Assembly (NCBI GenBank): GCA_944377745.1
Contig: CALWFV010000007.1
Span: 27,031 to 91,030 of the forward strand
Origin: an uncultured Mediterraneibacter sp.
GTDB lineage: Bacteria > Bacillota > Clostridia > Lachnospirales > Lachnospiraceae
Length of the DNA stretch: 64,000 bases
Reading direction: 5' to 3'
Shown piece by piece: positions 16,344-25,421 of the stretch. Numbering within the stretch: the stretch's first letter is position 1; every line of letters starts with the position of its first letter. Made by a program: the position numbers and the translations under genes. Under the pieces are notes generated by a model that was given only the letters and a program-made list of their open reading frames with translations, was not told the origin of the DNA and did no database searches.

Positions 16344-17186
16344 ATGCGTGAAATTAATGTAAGCACACTTACAGACGTGATCGAGAGACTCTGCATCGAG
16401 GCAAACGAGCATCTCCCGGAAGACGTGAAATGTGCGATCCGCGACTGCCGTGCGTGTGAGGACGGAGAGATCGCAAAAGGCGTTCTCGACAACATCATCG
16501 AGAACTATGAGATCGCAGACAATGAGAATGTGCCGATCTGCCAGGATACAGGTATGGCATGTGTATTCCTTGAGATCGGACAGGATGTACATCTTGTAGG
16601 AGGAGACCTTGCAGAGGCAGTGGACGAGGGAGTACGCCGCGGATATACAAACGGATATCTCCGTAAATCTGTTGTGAAGGATCCTGTCCGCCGTGGAAAC
16701 ACCGGAGACAATACACCGGCTATGCTCTACACAGAGATCGTGCCCGGTGAGAACATCAAGGTCACAGTAGGACCGAAGGGATTCGGAAGCGAGAACATGA
16801 GCCAGATCCGTATGTTCAAGCCGTCAGCGGGACTTCAGGGTATCAAGGACTTCATCATTGAAGCAGTGGAGACGGCAGGACCGAATCCATGTCCTCCTAT
16901 GGTCGTAGGCGTTGGTATCGGCGGTACATTTGACAAGTGTGCTCTTCTTGCAAAGAAAGCGCTCATGAGACCCCTCGATTCCTCAAATCCGGATCCGTTC
17001 TATGCAGATCTGGAAAAAGAGATGCTGGAGAAGATCAACGAGCTGGGTATCGGACCTCAGGGATTCGGAGGAAAGACGACAGCCATCGGTCTGAATATCG
17101 AGACAATGCCGACACATATCGCAGGTATGCCGTGCGCAGTCAACATTAACTGCCATGTGACACGCCACAAATCGGAGGTGATATAA
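16344..17186 (+). CDS. class I fumarate hydratase alpha subunit
   Basis: A 280-residue subunit of an oxygen-sensitive [4Fe-4S] hydro-lyase that interconverts malate and fumarate. Cluster cysteines are expected at Cys66 (VPICQDTG), in GPNPCPPM and in [18 protein letters not shown] at 16327-16334 sets the ATG at 16344; an in-frame TTG lies at 16335. The beta subunit starts directly after the stop. The related L-tartrate dehydratase is an alternative, but the neighbouring malate dehydrogenase and fumarate reductase genes favour fumarase. Confidence 0.86.
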   Translation: MREINVSTLTDVIERLCIEANEHLPEDVKCAIRDCRACEDGEIAKGVLDNIIENYEIADNENVPICQDTGMACVFLEIGQDVHLVGGDLAEAVDEGVRRGYTNGYLRKSVVKDPVRRGNTGDNTPAMLYTEIVPGENIKVTVGPKGFGSENMSQIRMFKPSAGLQGIKDFIIEAVETAGPNPCPPMVVGVGIGGTFDKCALLAKKALMRPLDSSNPDPFYADLEKEMLEKINELGIGPQGFGGKTTAIGLNIETMPTHIAGMPCAVNINCHVTRHKSEVI

Positions 17187-17744
17187 ATGGCAAGAAAGAT
17201 TACATTACCACTCACAGAGGAACTTGCTAAGACACTTCACGCGGGAGATCAGGTACTTCTTACAGGAACAATCTATACATCCCGCGACGCCGGACACAAG
17301 AGAATGTGCGAGGCTCTTGCAAAGGGAGAGAAGATCCCCTTTGATCCGACGGATGCGACGATCTACTATGTGGGACCGACTCCGGCAAAACCGGGGCATG
17401 TCATCGGAAGCGCCGGCCCGACGACCAGCGGACGTATGGATGCATACGCACCGACCATGATGTCTGTCGGGGCAAGAGGTATGATCGGAAAAGGCGCGCG
17501 CCTTCCTGAGGTTGTGGAGGCGATGAAGAAATACAGCGGCGTTTACTTTGGAGCGATCGGAGGAGCGGGGGCTCTTCTTGCCAAATGTATCAAGAAAGCC
17601 GAGCTGATCGCATATGAAGATCTGGGGGCAGAGGCTCTGAGAAAACTCTATGTGGAGGATATGCCGGTTGTTGTCATTATTGACAGCGAGGGGAATAACC
17701 TGTACGAAGAGGGAAGGAAGGCTTATCTGGAGTCTAGGAAATAG
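17187..17744 (+). CDS. class I fumarate hydratase beta subunit
   Basis: A 185-residue C-terminal-type fumarase domain with the characteristic GPTTSGRMDAYAP and KGARLPEV segments and the GAIGGAGALLAKC block. It begins at the base after the alpha stop with GGAGGTGAT upstream. In Escherichia coli FumA these two parts are fused; split subunits are common in Clostridia. Last gene of the malate-fumarate-succinate locus. Confidence 0.88.
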   Translation: MARKITLPLTEELAKTLHAGDQVLLTGTIYTSRDAGHKRMCEALAKGEKIPFDPTDATIYYVGPTPAKPGHVIGSAGPTTSGRMDAYAPTMMSVGARGMIGKGARLPEVVEAMKKYSGVYFGAIGGAGALLAKCIKKAELIAYEDLGAEALRKLYVEDMPVVVIIDSEGNNLYEEGRKAYLESRK

Positions 17745-17764
17745 TTTTTTCTAAAAACGTTATT

Positions 17765-17972
17765 CGGAGAGGACGGGGCAGGTGCTCCGGCTCCGGTTCC
17801 GAAAGTTAAGAAAATCTAAAAGCTCCGGGAACTGACTAAGAACAATACAAAAAACAACACAACTCGCTTACGCTCAGACAGTGTTGTTTTTCGTATTAAC
17901 GTCAGTTCCCGGAGTTTTAATATTTTCTAAGACTTTCTCTAGTCGCCGGAATCACCTGCCCCGTCCTCTCCG
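17765..17972. repeat. 208-bp nested palindrome (hairpin element 2)
   Basis: Three perfect nested arms are seen: 20 bp (17765-17784 with 17953-17972), 14 bp (17823-17836 with 17901-17914) and 10 bp (17851-17860 with 17881-17890). The 20-base loop (17861-17880) carries AACTCG and GCTCAGACA, as in element 1 at 45-170. It fills most of the 288-base gap between the convergent fumarase and galT genes and may serve as a two-way terminator. Confidence 0.65.
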
Positions 17973-18032
17973 AAAGGTTTTCGAGAAAACTGTTTTCTGA
18001 CTCTGAGAGGAAAACTCTGAGAGGGGTGTTTT

Positions 18033-19523
18033 TTACAGGACGCTGATGAAGCGGTGGAAGGATTCGAGGCCTTCGGGGGTGCATTTGTAGACTCCGGCGT
18101 CTTCGAGTACCTGGCAGAAGACTTTTCCGACTTCCTGTTCCAGGATGTGCTCGATATTGTCTGCGTTGACGTTCGGATAGTTCGGAAGGAACTCGTCTAC
18201 CCAGTCTGTATGTTTTTCGATCTGCTCGTTGCTGCGGATATCTTTTCCTTCCAGAATGTATTCCTTCAGAAGTTCCATCTCGCCTTTCAGACGAGCCGGG
18301 AGTACGGCAAGTCCCATGACTTCGATCAGTCCGATGTTCTCCTTCTTGATGTGGTGGAGTTTTGCGTGGGGGTGATATACGCCCAGCGGATGCTCATCTG
18401 TAGTGATATTGTTGCGCAGTGTCAGATCCAGTTCATACAGATCACCGCGTTTCCTCGCAATAGGAGTGATCGTGTTGTGAGGCGTTCCGTCTGTCTCCGC
18501 GAAGATGAAAGCGTCCTCATCCGTATACCCGCGCCATTTGCCCAGAATATGGTCGGCGAGGTCGATGACTCTCTCCACATCCTTGCTCTGAAGGCGGATG
18601 ACGGAGAGGGGCCATTTCACGATGCCTGCTGTGACGTCCTCATAGCCTGTTACAGTAAAGTTCTCGATGACAGGAGCTTTTGCCATTGCAAAAGTATAAT
18701 TTCCGCCCTGGAAATGATCATGGCTTAAGATGGAACCGCCCACGATCGGAAGATCCGCATTGGATCCCAGGAAATAGTGGGGGAACAGTTTGATGAAATC
18801 GAACAGTTTTGCAAATGCCTTCCGGTCGATCTTCATCGGGATATGCTCGCCGTTGAAGACGATGCAGTGCTCATTGTAGTATACATACGGAGAATACTGG
18901 AATCCCCATTTGCTTCCCTGGATCTGGATCGGGATGATCCTGTGGTTCTCCCTTGCAGGATGATTTGCACGTCCTGCATATCCTTCGTTCTCCATGCAGA
19001 GCTGGCATTTCGGATAGGATGCCGATTTTGCCTTTCCGGCAGCGGCGATGGCTTTCGGATCTTTTTCCGGTTTGGAAAGATTGATGGTGATGTCCAGCGT
19101 GCCGTACTGGGTGTCCACCGTCCATTTCCTGTCCTTTTTAATGCGGTAGCGACGGATATAGTCACTGTCCTGGCTGAGTTTATAGTAATACGCCGTTGCG
19201 TCTTCCGGTGACTTTTCGTATTCTTTCCAGAACTTCTCCTGGACCTGTGCAGGACGGGGCATCAGGCAGTTCATGAGACGTGTGTCAAAAAGATCTCTGT
19301 AGGTGACACTGTCCTCAATCAGCCCTCTCTTTACCGCCTCATCCAGAAGCTCGCCGAGCACATCTTCCAGGACGATATTGCTCAGATCGCAGTCTACATC
19401 CTCGTAATCATCCTCTTTCATCACATCGAGGATAAGATTAGTCGTGTAAATCCTTTCTGATTCCGGGGTGAGCCCGGTATCGATCCCGTACTGTACCAGT
19501 TTCCTGACCGCTTCATAGATCAT
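18033..19523 (-). CDS. galT: UDP-glucose--hexose-1-phosphate uridylyltransferase, class II
   Basis: A 496-residue class II GalT (the Firmicutes type, unlike the short HPHPQ-signature enzyme of E. coli). It exchanges galactose-1-phosphate with UDP-glucose in the Leloir pathway. Recognisable blocks are HWNP-like replacement segments such as LSHDHFQGGNYTFAMA and YHPHAKLHHIKKENIGLIEVMG. AAGGAGGT lies before the ATG at 19523; longer in-frame starts run into galK. It is 46 bases downstream of galK in the same operon. Confidence 0.92.
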   Translation of the reverse strand: MIYEAVRKLVQYGIDTGLTPESERIYTTNLILDVMKEDDYEDVDCDLSNIVLEDVLGELLDEAVKRGLIEDSVTYRDLFDTRLMNCLMPRPAQVQEKFWKEYEKSPEDATAYYYKLSQDSDYIRRYRIKKDRKWTVDTQYGTLDITINLSKPEKDPKAIAAAGKAKSASYPKCQLCMENEGYAGRANHPARENHRIIPIQIQGSKWGFQYSPYVYYNEHCIVFNGEHIPMKIDRKAFAKLFDFIKLFPHYFLGSNADLPIVGGSILSHDHFQGGNYTFAMAKAPVIENFTVTGYEDVTAGIVKWPLSVIRLQSKDVERVIDLADHILGKWRGYTDEDAFIFAETDGTPHNTITPIARKRGDLYELDLTLRNNITTDEHPLGVYHPHAKLHHIKKENIGLIEVMGLAVLPARLKGEMELLKEYILEGKDIRSNEQIEKHTDWVDEFLPNYPNVNADNIEHILEQEVGKVFCQVLEDAGVYKCTPEGLESFHRFISVL

Positions 19524-19569
19524 TGATGTTACCTCCTTGATATTGATATTTTCAGGAAGATGAGCGGGA

Positions 19570-20742
19570 TCACTCATCAACGCGGGAAGCTCCGTCACCG
19601 ATATCGACGGTGTAGAACTCCGCTTCATGTCCGACCTTTTTTTTGTATGTCTTTCCGATGCTCTCGATGAATGTGTCCACAGCGTCATTCTTCACGATGC
19701 TTACCGTACATCCGCCGAATCCGCCGCCTGTGATACGGGAGCCGATCACGCCCGGGATATTCCAAGCCAGATCCACAAGGATGTCGATCTCTTCACAGGA
19801 AACTTCATAGTCGTCACGCAGGGAGATGTGAGACTGGTTCATCAGTTCTCCGAATTTTGTGATATCTCCGTCTTTGAGTGCGGAAACCGCGTCGATCGTG
19901 CGCTGGTTCTCATATACGGCATGTTTTACACGTTTCAGCTGTACCGGATCCTTGATCAGATCTTTATGTGCTTCAAATTCATCCGGTGTAAGGTCACCCA
20001 GTGCCTTGATATCCAGTTCTGCCTGGAGAGCCGCCAGCGCGTCCGCGCACTCCTGGCGTCTGTCGTTGTAGGCGGAATCTACGAGGCTGTGTTTTACCTT
20101 GCTGTTTGTGATGATGATCTTTGCGTCATCAAGCACGATGGGAGCGTACTCGTACTTCATCGTGTTCGTGTCGAGGAAGATCGCGTTGTCTTTCTTTCCC
20201 ATTGCGACAGCGAACTGATCCATAATGCCGCAGTTGCAGCCGTTGAAGTTGTTCTCGGAATACTGTCCGATGAATGCAAGGTCAGTCATGGTTAAGGAAT
20301 CGATCCCGAAGAGGTCTGTCAGGATCACGCCTGTTAGGACTTCAAGGGATGCAGAAGAGGACAGCCCGGAACCGTTCGGGATATTGCCCCAGATGACCAT
20401 GTCAAATCCATTATCAAGTTTGTATCCTTTCTCTTCAAACGCCCACACAACGCCGAGCGGATAGTTCGCCCAGTTGTATGCTTTCTTGTATGTAAGGTCG
20501 TCGAGAGATACCTCTACCACGTCGAAGGAATCCAGGTTCATGGAATAGAAATGGATCAGCCGGTCGTCCCTTCTGCGCGCCGCTCCATATGTGCCGAGAG
20601 TCAGTGCGCATGGAAAAACGTGACCTCCGTTGTAGTCGGTGTGCTCGCCGATCAGGTTGACGCGCCCCGGTGAAAAATAGAAGTGCGCGCCGTCTGAACT
20701 GCCGAAAAGCTCTGCAAATTTGTCAAATAACTTTTTCTTCAT
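19570..20742 (-). CDS. galK: galactokinase
   Basis: A 390-residue GHMP-family kinase that phosphorylates galactose at C1. The galactokinase signature GRVNLIGEHTDYNGG is near residue 28, the ATP-binding GSGLSSSASLEV near 125 and a C-terminal GGGFGGCTVSIV block near 345. GGAGGAG precedes the start. It is first in the galK-galT operon. No galE or mutarotase gene is adjacent, so epimerisation is encoded elsewhere. Confidence 0.95.
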   Translation of the reverse strand: MKKKLFDKFAELFGSSDGAHFYFSPGRVNLIGEHTDYNGGHVFPCALTLGTYGAARRRDDRLIHFYSMNLDSFDVVEVSLDDLTYKKAYNWANYPLGVVWAFEEKGYKLDNGFDMVIWGNIPNGSGLSSSASLEVLTGVILTDLFGIDSLTMTDLAFIGQYSENNFNGCNCGIMDQFAVAMGKKDNAIFLDTNTMKYEYAPIVLDDAKIIITNSKVKHSLVDSAYNDRRQECADALAALQAELDIKALGDLTPDEFEAHKDLIKDPVQLKRVKHAVYENQRTIDAVSALKDGDITKFGELMNQSHISLRDDYEVSCEEIDILVDLAWNIPGVIGSRITGGGFGGCTVSIVKNDAVDTFIESIGKTYKKKVGHEAEFYTVDIGDGASRVDE

Positions 20743-20773
20743 TCTGATCTCCTCCTGAAATGTTGTGGAAAAT

Positions 20774-20807
20774 GCTGAAACGATTGTCGCTTTCTGGTTC
20801 TATTATA
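20774..20807 (-). promoter_or_regulatory. galK -10 element and possible LacI-type operator
   Basis: On the minus strand TATAAT (20807-20802) is a strong -10; no good -35 is seen. Just downstream, sequence around CAATCGTTTCAGC (20774-20787) resembles a LacI/GalR half-palindrome centred on CG. This is a weak prediction. Confidence 0.35.
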
Positions 20808-20875
20808 AATCTCCACGGTGAAAAGAGTATATAAAAAATACGTGCAGGAACATGTAAAAATGTTGCGGGGCTGTC

Positions 20876-22594
20876 TTATTCAGATACAAAAATAACTTCA
20901 CATGCTTTTCCATAAAATGCTATTCCGCATTTTACAATTTCCGTCATTCCGTCCAGACGGGGCTGTTCCAGATAACGTTTCTCTCTGATCTGATCCAGTG
21001 CCTGCCTGCATCCATTGCCCAGATTCCCATTTTCAGCATATTTAATCTCTGTGACAATACCCAGTTTTTGGGGATAAATTTCTATAACAATATCAGCATA
21101 TCCTTTTCCGCTCTCACGGTTTGAGATGACTTTCCAGTCCTCCCTGCTCCGAAGAAGTCCCAGAAGAAAGCCGTGATAAAAGTTCTCCTTAAAATCCTTT
21201 CTGACAGCCGTATCCCGTAAGCTGATCGTCTCCTGGAGAAATTCTGACAGCAGCGTCTGGACAGTACCGGCGTCGGAATTCCTGAACGCTTCGCAGAAAG
21301 CATCCAGTTTCGGGCGCTCACTCCTTACTTTCAGCTGCATCCAGTTTCGGATCTGGGTCATAAAAATATTATGGATTTCGCGATTCGGGATTACAAGCTG
21401 AAGAAAATCATCATCTGCCTCCCCGCGCTGAGTCAGATATCCAGTTGTAAACAGGACACTCCAGACATTTTCTACATCGTCGTACAATTCTTTATAAGTC
21501 AGTTCTTCGTTTATTCTTTTGTATATAGATTCCCCGGAGATCAGACGCTCAATTTCATCCCTGGTGTCAGGCTTCGCCATTTCCAAAAGATGACGGACCA
21601 CGTCGTTGCTGCTTGTATTGGACCAGAAATCTTTCGGAGGGAGTGTCGGTTTTACGCGGAGCTTATTGACATAGCTGATCACATCCCAGGGACAATATAC
21701 GTCTGTATCTCCGAAACGATAACCATCGTACCACTTTTTGATCAGCGGATATTTATCTTCCAGTCCATAATACATGAGCATTTTACGGACTTCGGCGTCA
21801 GTGAAGCCAAAATAAGAATCACATTCCGGATCTGTGATGGAGAAGACATTAGGATTGTTCAGCCCTGTAAAAATACTTTCCTTCGATACGCGCAGGCATC
21901 CGGTCAATACGGCGAAACAGAGACTGTCGTTTGTTTTCAGAGCTTTCTCAAATATATTTCGGATGAGCAGTATGATTTCATTATAATATCCCTGTTCATT
22001 TGCTTTTGCCAGAGGGACATCATATTCATCGATCAGAATAATAACCTTTTTCCTGTAATGCTTTTCCAACAGTGTGGAAAGAGTTTTTAAACTGTCCATT
22101 AATACGGAATCCGGCATTACGAAACTTTCTGTTCCGGTAGTGTCTACGTTTATGAGCTGTTCATACTGCTGTTTTTCCCGATCGGTCAGTTCGGCGGCAT
22201 CTGACAGAAACTGAAACCGCAGTGCTTCATTGCCGATGACAGAGCACAACAGGGAACGGGCTGTAGCGTAGTCAGTTCCGTTGACCCCTTTCAGACTGAT
22301 CGAGATAACAGGAAATTTCCCCATATATTCTTCGCAGAGACTGGGATTTTCAGAAATTGATAAGCCTTCAAATAAAGTCCTGTCACACCCAATCTCAAAA
22401 AAGTTTTTAAACATGCTCATATTCAGTGATTTTCCAAAACGGCGCGGGCGGGTAAAAAGATTTACTTTGCCCCATGCATTCAGAAGATCACGGATCAGAC
22501 CGGTTTTATCAACATAATAGAAACCGGCAGACCGGATTTCTGCAAAGTTTTCAATACCAATCGGCAGTTTCATCCGAGCAGTTTTTTTCTCCAT
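20876..22594 (-). CDS. AAA-ATPase-like protein with C-terminal PD-(D/E)XK (DUF1703) domain
   Basis: A 572-residue protein of a family often amplified in Bacteroidetes and Lachnospiraceae. The N-terminal ATPase part contains FAEIRSAGFYYVDKTGLI, RPRRFGKSLNMSM (P-loop-like) and ILIDEYDVPLAKA (Walker B-like). The C-terminal PD-(D/E)XK nuclease-like part contains GYADIVIEI and GIVTEIKYA with Asp, Glu and Lys in the expected order. It is a single gene with its own upstream region, divergent from an AraC regulator. The role of the family is not known; a mobile or defence role is a guess. Confidence 0.82.
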   Translation of the reverse strand: MEKKTARMKLPIGIENFAEIRSAGFYYVDKTGLIRDLLNAWGKVNLFTRPRRFGKSLNMSMFKNFFEIGCDRTLFEGLSISENPSLCEEYMGKFPVISISLKGVNGTDYATARSLLCSVIGNEALRFQFLSDAAELTDREKQQYEQLINVDTTGTESFVMPDSVLMDSLKTLSTLLEKHYRKKVIILIDEYDVPLAKANEQGYYNEIILLIRNIFEKALKTNDSLCFAVLTGCLRVSKESIFTGLNNPNVFSITDPECDSYFGFTDAEVRKMLMYYGLEDKYPLIKKWYDGYRFGDTDVYCPWDVISYVNKLRVKPTLPPKDFWSNTSSNDVVRHLLEMAKPDTRDEIERLISGESIYKRINEELTYKELYDDVENVWSVLFTTGYLTQRGEADDDFLQLVIPNREIHNIFMTQIRNWMQLKVRSERPKLDAFCEAFRNSDAGTVQTLLSEFLQETISLRDTAVRKDFKENFYHGFLLGLLRSREDWKVISNRESGKGYADIVIEIYPQKLGIVTEIKYAENGNLGNGCRQALDQIREKRYLEQPRLDGMTEIVKCGIAFYGKACEVIFVSE

Positions 22595-22699
22595 AAAATA
22601 TCACGCCTTCCTACGGTCTTATACTCAGTACTAATTTTAACATCCGTGTAATCGAATGGCAAGTATGGCGGAACTGATGATCAGGTAAAAAAGAAAACC

Positions 22700-22728
22700 T
22701 TGTGGTAACCGGAAAAAGAAAGTATAGT
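22700..22728 (+). promoter_or_regulatory. putative promoter of the AraC regulator gene
   Basis: TTGTGG (22700-22705), 17-bp spacer, TATAGT (22723-22728), in the region shared with the divergent ATPase gene. Moderate match only. Confidence 0.4.
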
Positions 22729-22769
22729 AAAAGGAGTTACTTCTGTCAGCTGCTGAAAGGATAGGAATT

Positions 22770-23609
22770 ATGGCGGATACATACAAATATTCGTATAAAG
22801 CAGGAGAGGACTTTTTGAATTCGCTCTCCGTATATAACGCAGGACATCAGAAATGCGAGCCCCAGTACCAGTGGGGTCCGGGGATAAGGGACCACTACTG
22901 TATCCATCATATCCTCTCGGGAAGGGGGTACTACACGGCGGGAAACCAGACCTTCCGGCTGGATAAGGGGGATACGTTTATCCTTTACCCGGGCGAGGAA
23001 GTGAAGTACTATGCCGATGAGGAGGAACCCTGGGAGTACGCCTGGGCAGGCTTCATGGGGACGGACGCGGCGTCCATCATACGGAGGACAGATTTCTCAA
23101 AGTCAGCGCCCTATATCAGAAAGGGCAGAATACCGGAAGAAAAGATACGGGAAGGGCTGGAGCACATTTTTGAGTTGAAGGGGAATACCTTTGAAGCAAC
23201 GGTAGCCATGGCAGGAGCGCTCTACAGCCTGCTTGCCATATTCATGCATTACAGTGAGAGAGAACTGCAGGAAAAGGATATCCAGGCGGCTTATGTAGAG
23301 AAAGCGCAGACCTACATCGGGACAAATTATTCCTATCCGGTCACAGTGGAGGACGTCGCGGCGTATGTGGGGATAAGCCGCAGCCATCTGTTCCGTTCCT
23401 TCCAGACATACCTGGGAAAATCACCCAAAGAATATCTGTCAGAGTACCGGATCAGGCAGGCTTGCCATCTGCTGAAAGAGACAGACCTTTCGGTCTCCGC
23501 GATCGCGTATTCCGTCGGATTTGAGAATAACCTTTATTTCTCAAAAGCATTTAAAAAGATTAAAAAGATCAGCCCGTCTGAGTATCGGAAATCTCATCAG
23601 CCCGGCTGA
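22770..23609 (+). CDS. AraC family transcriptional regulator
   Basis: A 279-residue regulator with an N-terminal cupin-like sensing domain (GRGYYTAGNQTFRLDKGDTFILYPGEEVKYYAD) and a C-terminal pair of AraC helix-turn-helix motifs (VEDVAAYVGISRSHLFRSFQ; SVSAIAYSVGFENNLYFSKAF). This is the layout of sugar-responsive AraC regulators. No transporter or hydrolase gene adjoins it, so the target is unclear. The 250 bases after it (23610-23861) are GC-rich and hold nothing recognisable. Confidence 0.88.
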   Translation: MADTYKYSYKAGEDFLNSLSVYNAGHQKCEPQYQWGPGIRDHYCIHHILSGRGYYTAGNQTFRLDKGDTFILYPGEEVKYYADEEEPWEYAWAGFMGTDAASIIRRTDFSKSAPYIRKGRIPEEKIREGLEHIFELKGNTFEATVAMAGALYSLLAIFMHYSERELQEKDIQAAYVEKAQTYIGTNYSYPVTVEDVAAYVGISRSHLFRSFQTYLGKSPKEYLSEYRIRQACHLLKETDLSVSAIAYSVGFENNLYFSKAFKKIKKISPSEYRKSHQPG

Positions 23610-23861
23610 TACCGTCCGGACGCTGCGAAACGGACAGAAGGGCTGCCCGTCTTGCCAGATAAGGGAAAAGTCCCGGGCTGTGACTCATGTCCTGGACTGT
23701 GCTTCATGTCCCGGGCGGCTCATGGCATGGATGCCGGCGCGCTTGCATAAGATTAGGAAGAGAATGCCCGGAAACGGGCGAAAGACCGGACGGAGGGGCG
23801 GGCTACGCAGAGAAAACGAAAACAAAACGGACAGGAACAAGGGGGATGGGGACGCGGGGCA

Positions 23862-24617
23862 TTGAAACGGCGGATGCAGGCGGTTGCCCTGACCTATATG
23901 TTTCTTTTTTTTCCGGTGTCGCAATATTTCAGCAGTATACTCCCGGAGACGGGAAAGGAGAGCGTGCGGACGGATACGGAAACTGTCCGTGGAGCAAAAA
24001 GCGGCAGTAAGACCCGGGGAAACAGCGGAACCGGCATGAACGGCGGGAATGTCCCGGGACCGATGGTCGCCCTCACTTTTGACGACGGGCCTGACGCGGA
24101 ATCCACCCCGCTTCTTCTGGACGGGCTTAAGGAGCGGAATGTTCAGGCCACATTCTTTGTGATCGGAGAGAATATTGAAAAAGAGGATAACTGGGAGATC
24201 ATAAAAAGGATGCACGAAGAGGGGCATGAGATTGGAAACCATACCTATCATCATGCGGATCTGTCGAAACTGAGCTATGAAGACGCCCATAAGGAACTGA
24301 CGATGACCGATGAACTGATCCGGGATATCACCGGGGAAGAAACTTCTCTGGTAAGACCGCCCTTCGGCGCGTTCTCTGCGGCTCTGGCAGAGGAGATCGA
24401 TAAGCTCTATGTGAAATGGACGGTGGATCCGCTGGACTGGACAACAGAAAATGTGGATGAGATCGTGCAGAGAGTAGTGACGGATGTGCAGGAAAATGAT
24501 ATCATTCTCCTGCACGACTGCTATGAGACCTCGGTTGAGGCGGCATTTCAGATCATTGATATCCTTCAGGCAGAGGGATACGAGTTTGTCACGGCCGACA
24601 GGCTGCTCATAGAGTAG
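23862..24617 (+). CDS. secreted or membrane-anchored polysaccharide deacetylase (NodB family)
   Basis: A 251-residue CE4-type deacetylase predicted to remove acetyl groups from cell-wall or surface glycans. Motif 1 TFDDGP, motif 2 NHTYHH, motif 3 RPPFGAF, motif 4 DPLDW and motif 5 LLHD are all intact. The N terminus (KRRMQAVALTYMFLFFPVS) is a likely signal or anchor sequence. The TTG at 23862 includes the basic KRR and is preferred, but no clear ribosome binding site is visible; ATG at 23874 is the alternative. It resembles the PdaB/CDA group. Confidence 0.83.
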   Translation: MKRRMQAVALTYMFLFFPVSQYFSSILPETGKESVRTDTETVRGAKSGSKTRGNSGTGMNGGNVPGPMVALTFDDGPDAESTPLLLDGLKERNVQATFFVIGENIEKEDNWEIIKRMHEEGHEIGNHTYHHADLSKLSYEDAHKELTMTDELIRDITGEETSLVRPPFGAFSAALAEEIDKLYVKWTVDPLDWTTENVDEIVQRVVTDVQENDIILLHDCYETSVEAAFQIIDILQAEGYEFVTADRLLIE

Positions 24618-24693
24618 GATGAGAAGCATCCACAGAGCGAGGATTCACAGAACAGGACGGAGCATCAAAACTATAGGAAAATGGAGTGCAAAA

Positions 24694-25416
24694 ATGTCGG
24701 AAGAATATACAAGAACAGAACTGCTGATCGGAAGAGAGGGGATGGAACGCCTGGAAGGGGCGTCGGTGCTTGTCTTCGGCGTGGGCGGTGTCGGATCCCA
24801 CTGTATTGAAGCGCTGGCGAGGAGCGGAGTCGGACGCTTGACTCTTGTGGACAACGACGTCGTTTCGATAACGAACATCAACCGCCAGTCCATTGCCCTG
24901 CACAGCACGGTGGGGCGGTATAAGACAGAGGTCATGAAAGAAAAGATCCGGGATATCAACCCGGAGATCCGTGTGGATACGTACGAGACGTTTATCCTGA
25001 CCGATAATGTGGAGAGCGTGATCACCGGAAAGGAAGATTACATCATTGATGCGGTAGACACAGTGACGGCGAAGCTTGCTATCGTGCAGACAGCGCTGGA
25101 AAAAGGGATCCCGGTCATCAGCAGCATGGGGACCGGCAACAAACTGCACCCTGAACTCTTTGAGATCACTGATATATCAAAGACCAGTGTGTGTCCGCTG
25201 TGCCGTGTCATGAGAAGAGAGCTGAAGGCGCGAGGGATCGTGCATCTGAAAGTGCTCTACTCAAAGGAAAAGCCGGTGGACACGTCCAGCAGGACGACCG
25301 ATGAGGATCCCGGAACGCGGCGTTCGGTTCCGGGAAGTATCTCTTTCGTGCCGCCTGTGGCGGGGCTTCTGATCGCCGGAGAGGTGATCCGGGAGCTCGC
25401 AGGGATAACAGTCTGA
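24694..25416 (+). CDS. tcdA: tRNA threonylcarbamoyladenosine dehydratase (TcdA/CsdL, ThiF-like fold)
   Basis: A 240-residue E1-like ATP-dependent enzyme that cyclises t6A37 in tRNA to ct6A. The nucleotide-binding VFGVGGVGSHCIEAL, the TNINRQS segment and a later CPLCRVMRRELK cysteine pair are typical of TcdA. GGAG precedes the ATG at 24694; the upstream in-frame extension has no ribosome site and overlaps only intergenic sequence. It converges on the GntR gene with a 5-base gap. Confidence 0.87.
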   Translation: MSEEYTRTELLIGREGMERLEGASVLVFGVGGVGSHCIEALARSGVGRLTLVDNDVVSITNINRQSIALHSTVGRYKTEVMKEKIRDINPEIRVDTYETFILTDNVESVITGKEDYIIDAVDTVTAKLAIVQTALEKGIPVISSMGTGNKLHPELFEITDISKTSVCPLCRVMRRELKARGIVHLKVLYSKEKPVDTSSRTTDEDPGTRRSVPGSISFVPPVAGLLIAGEVIRELAGITV

Positions 25417-25421
25417 TCTGT

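Noticed and set aside
17745-18032. CRISPR array
   Set aside because: The repeats here are inverted, not regularly spaced direct repeats, and there are no cas genes in the window.
23685-24629. A 314-codon minus-strand frame over the deacetylase gene
   Set aside because: The plus-strand product has all five deacetylase motifs; the antisense product has no recognisable domain.
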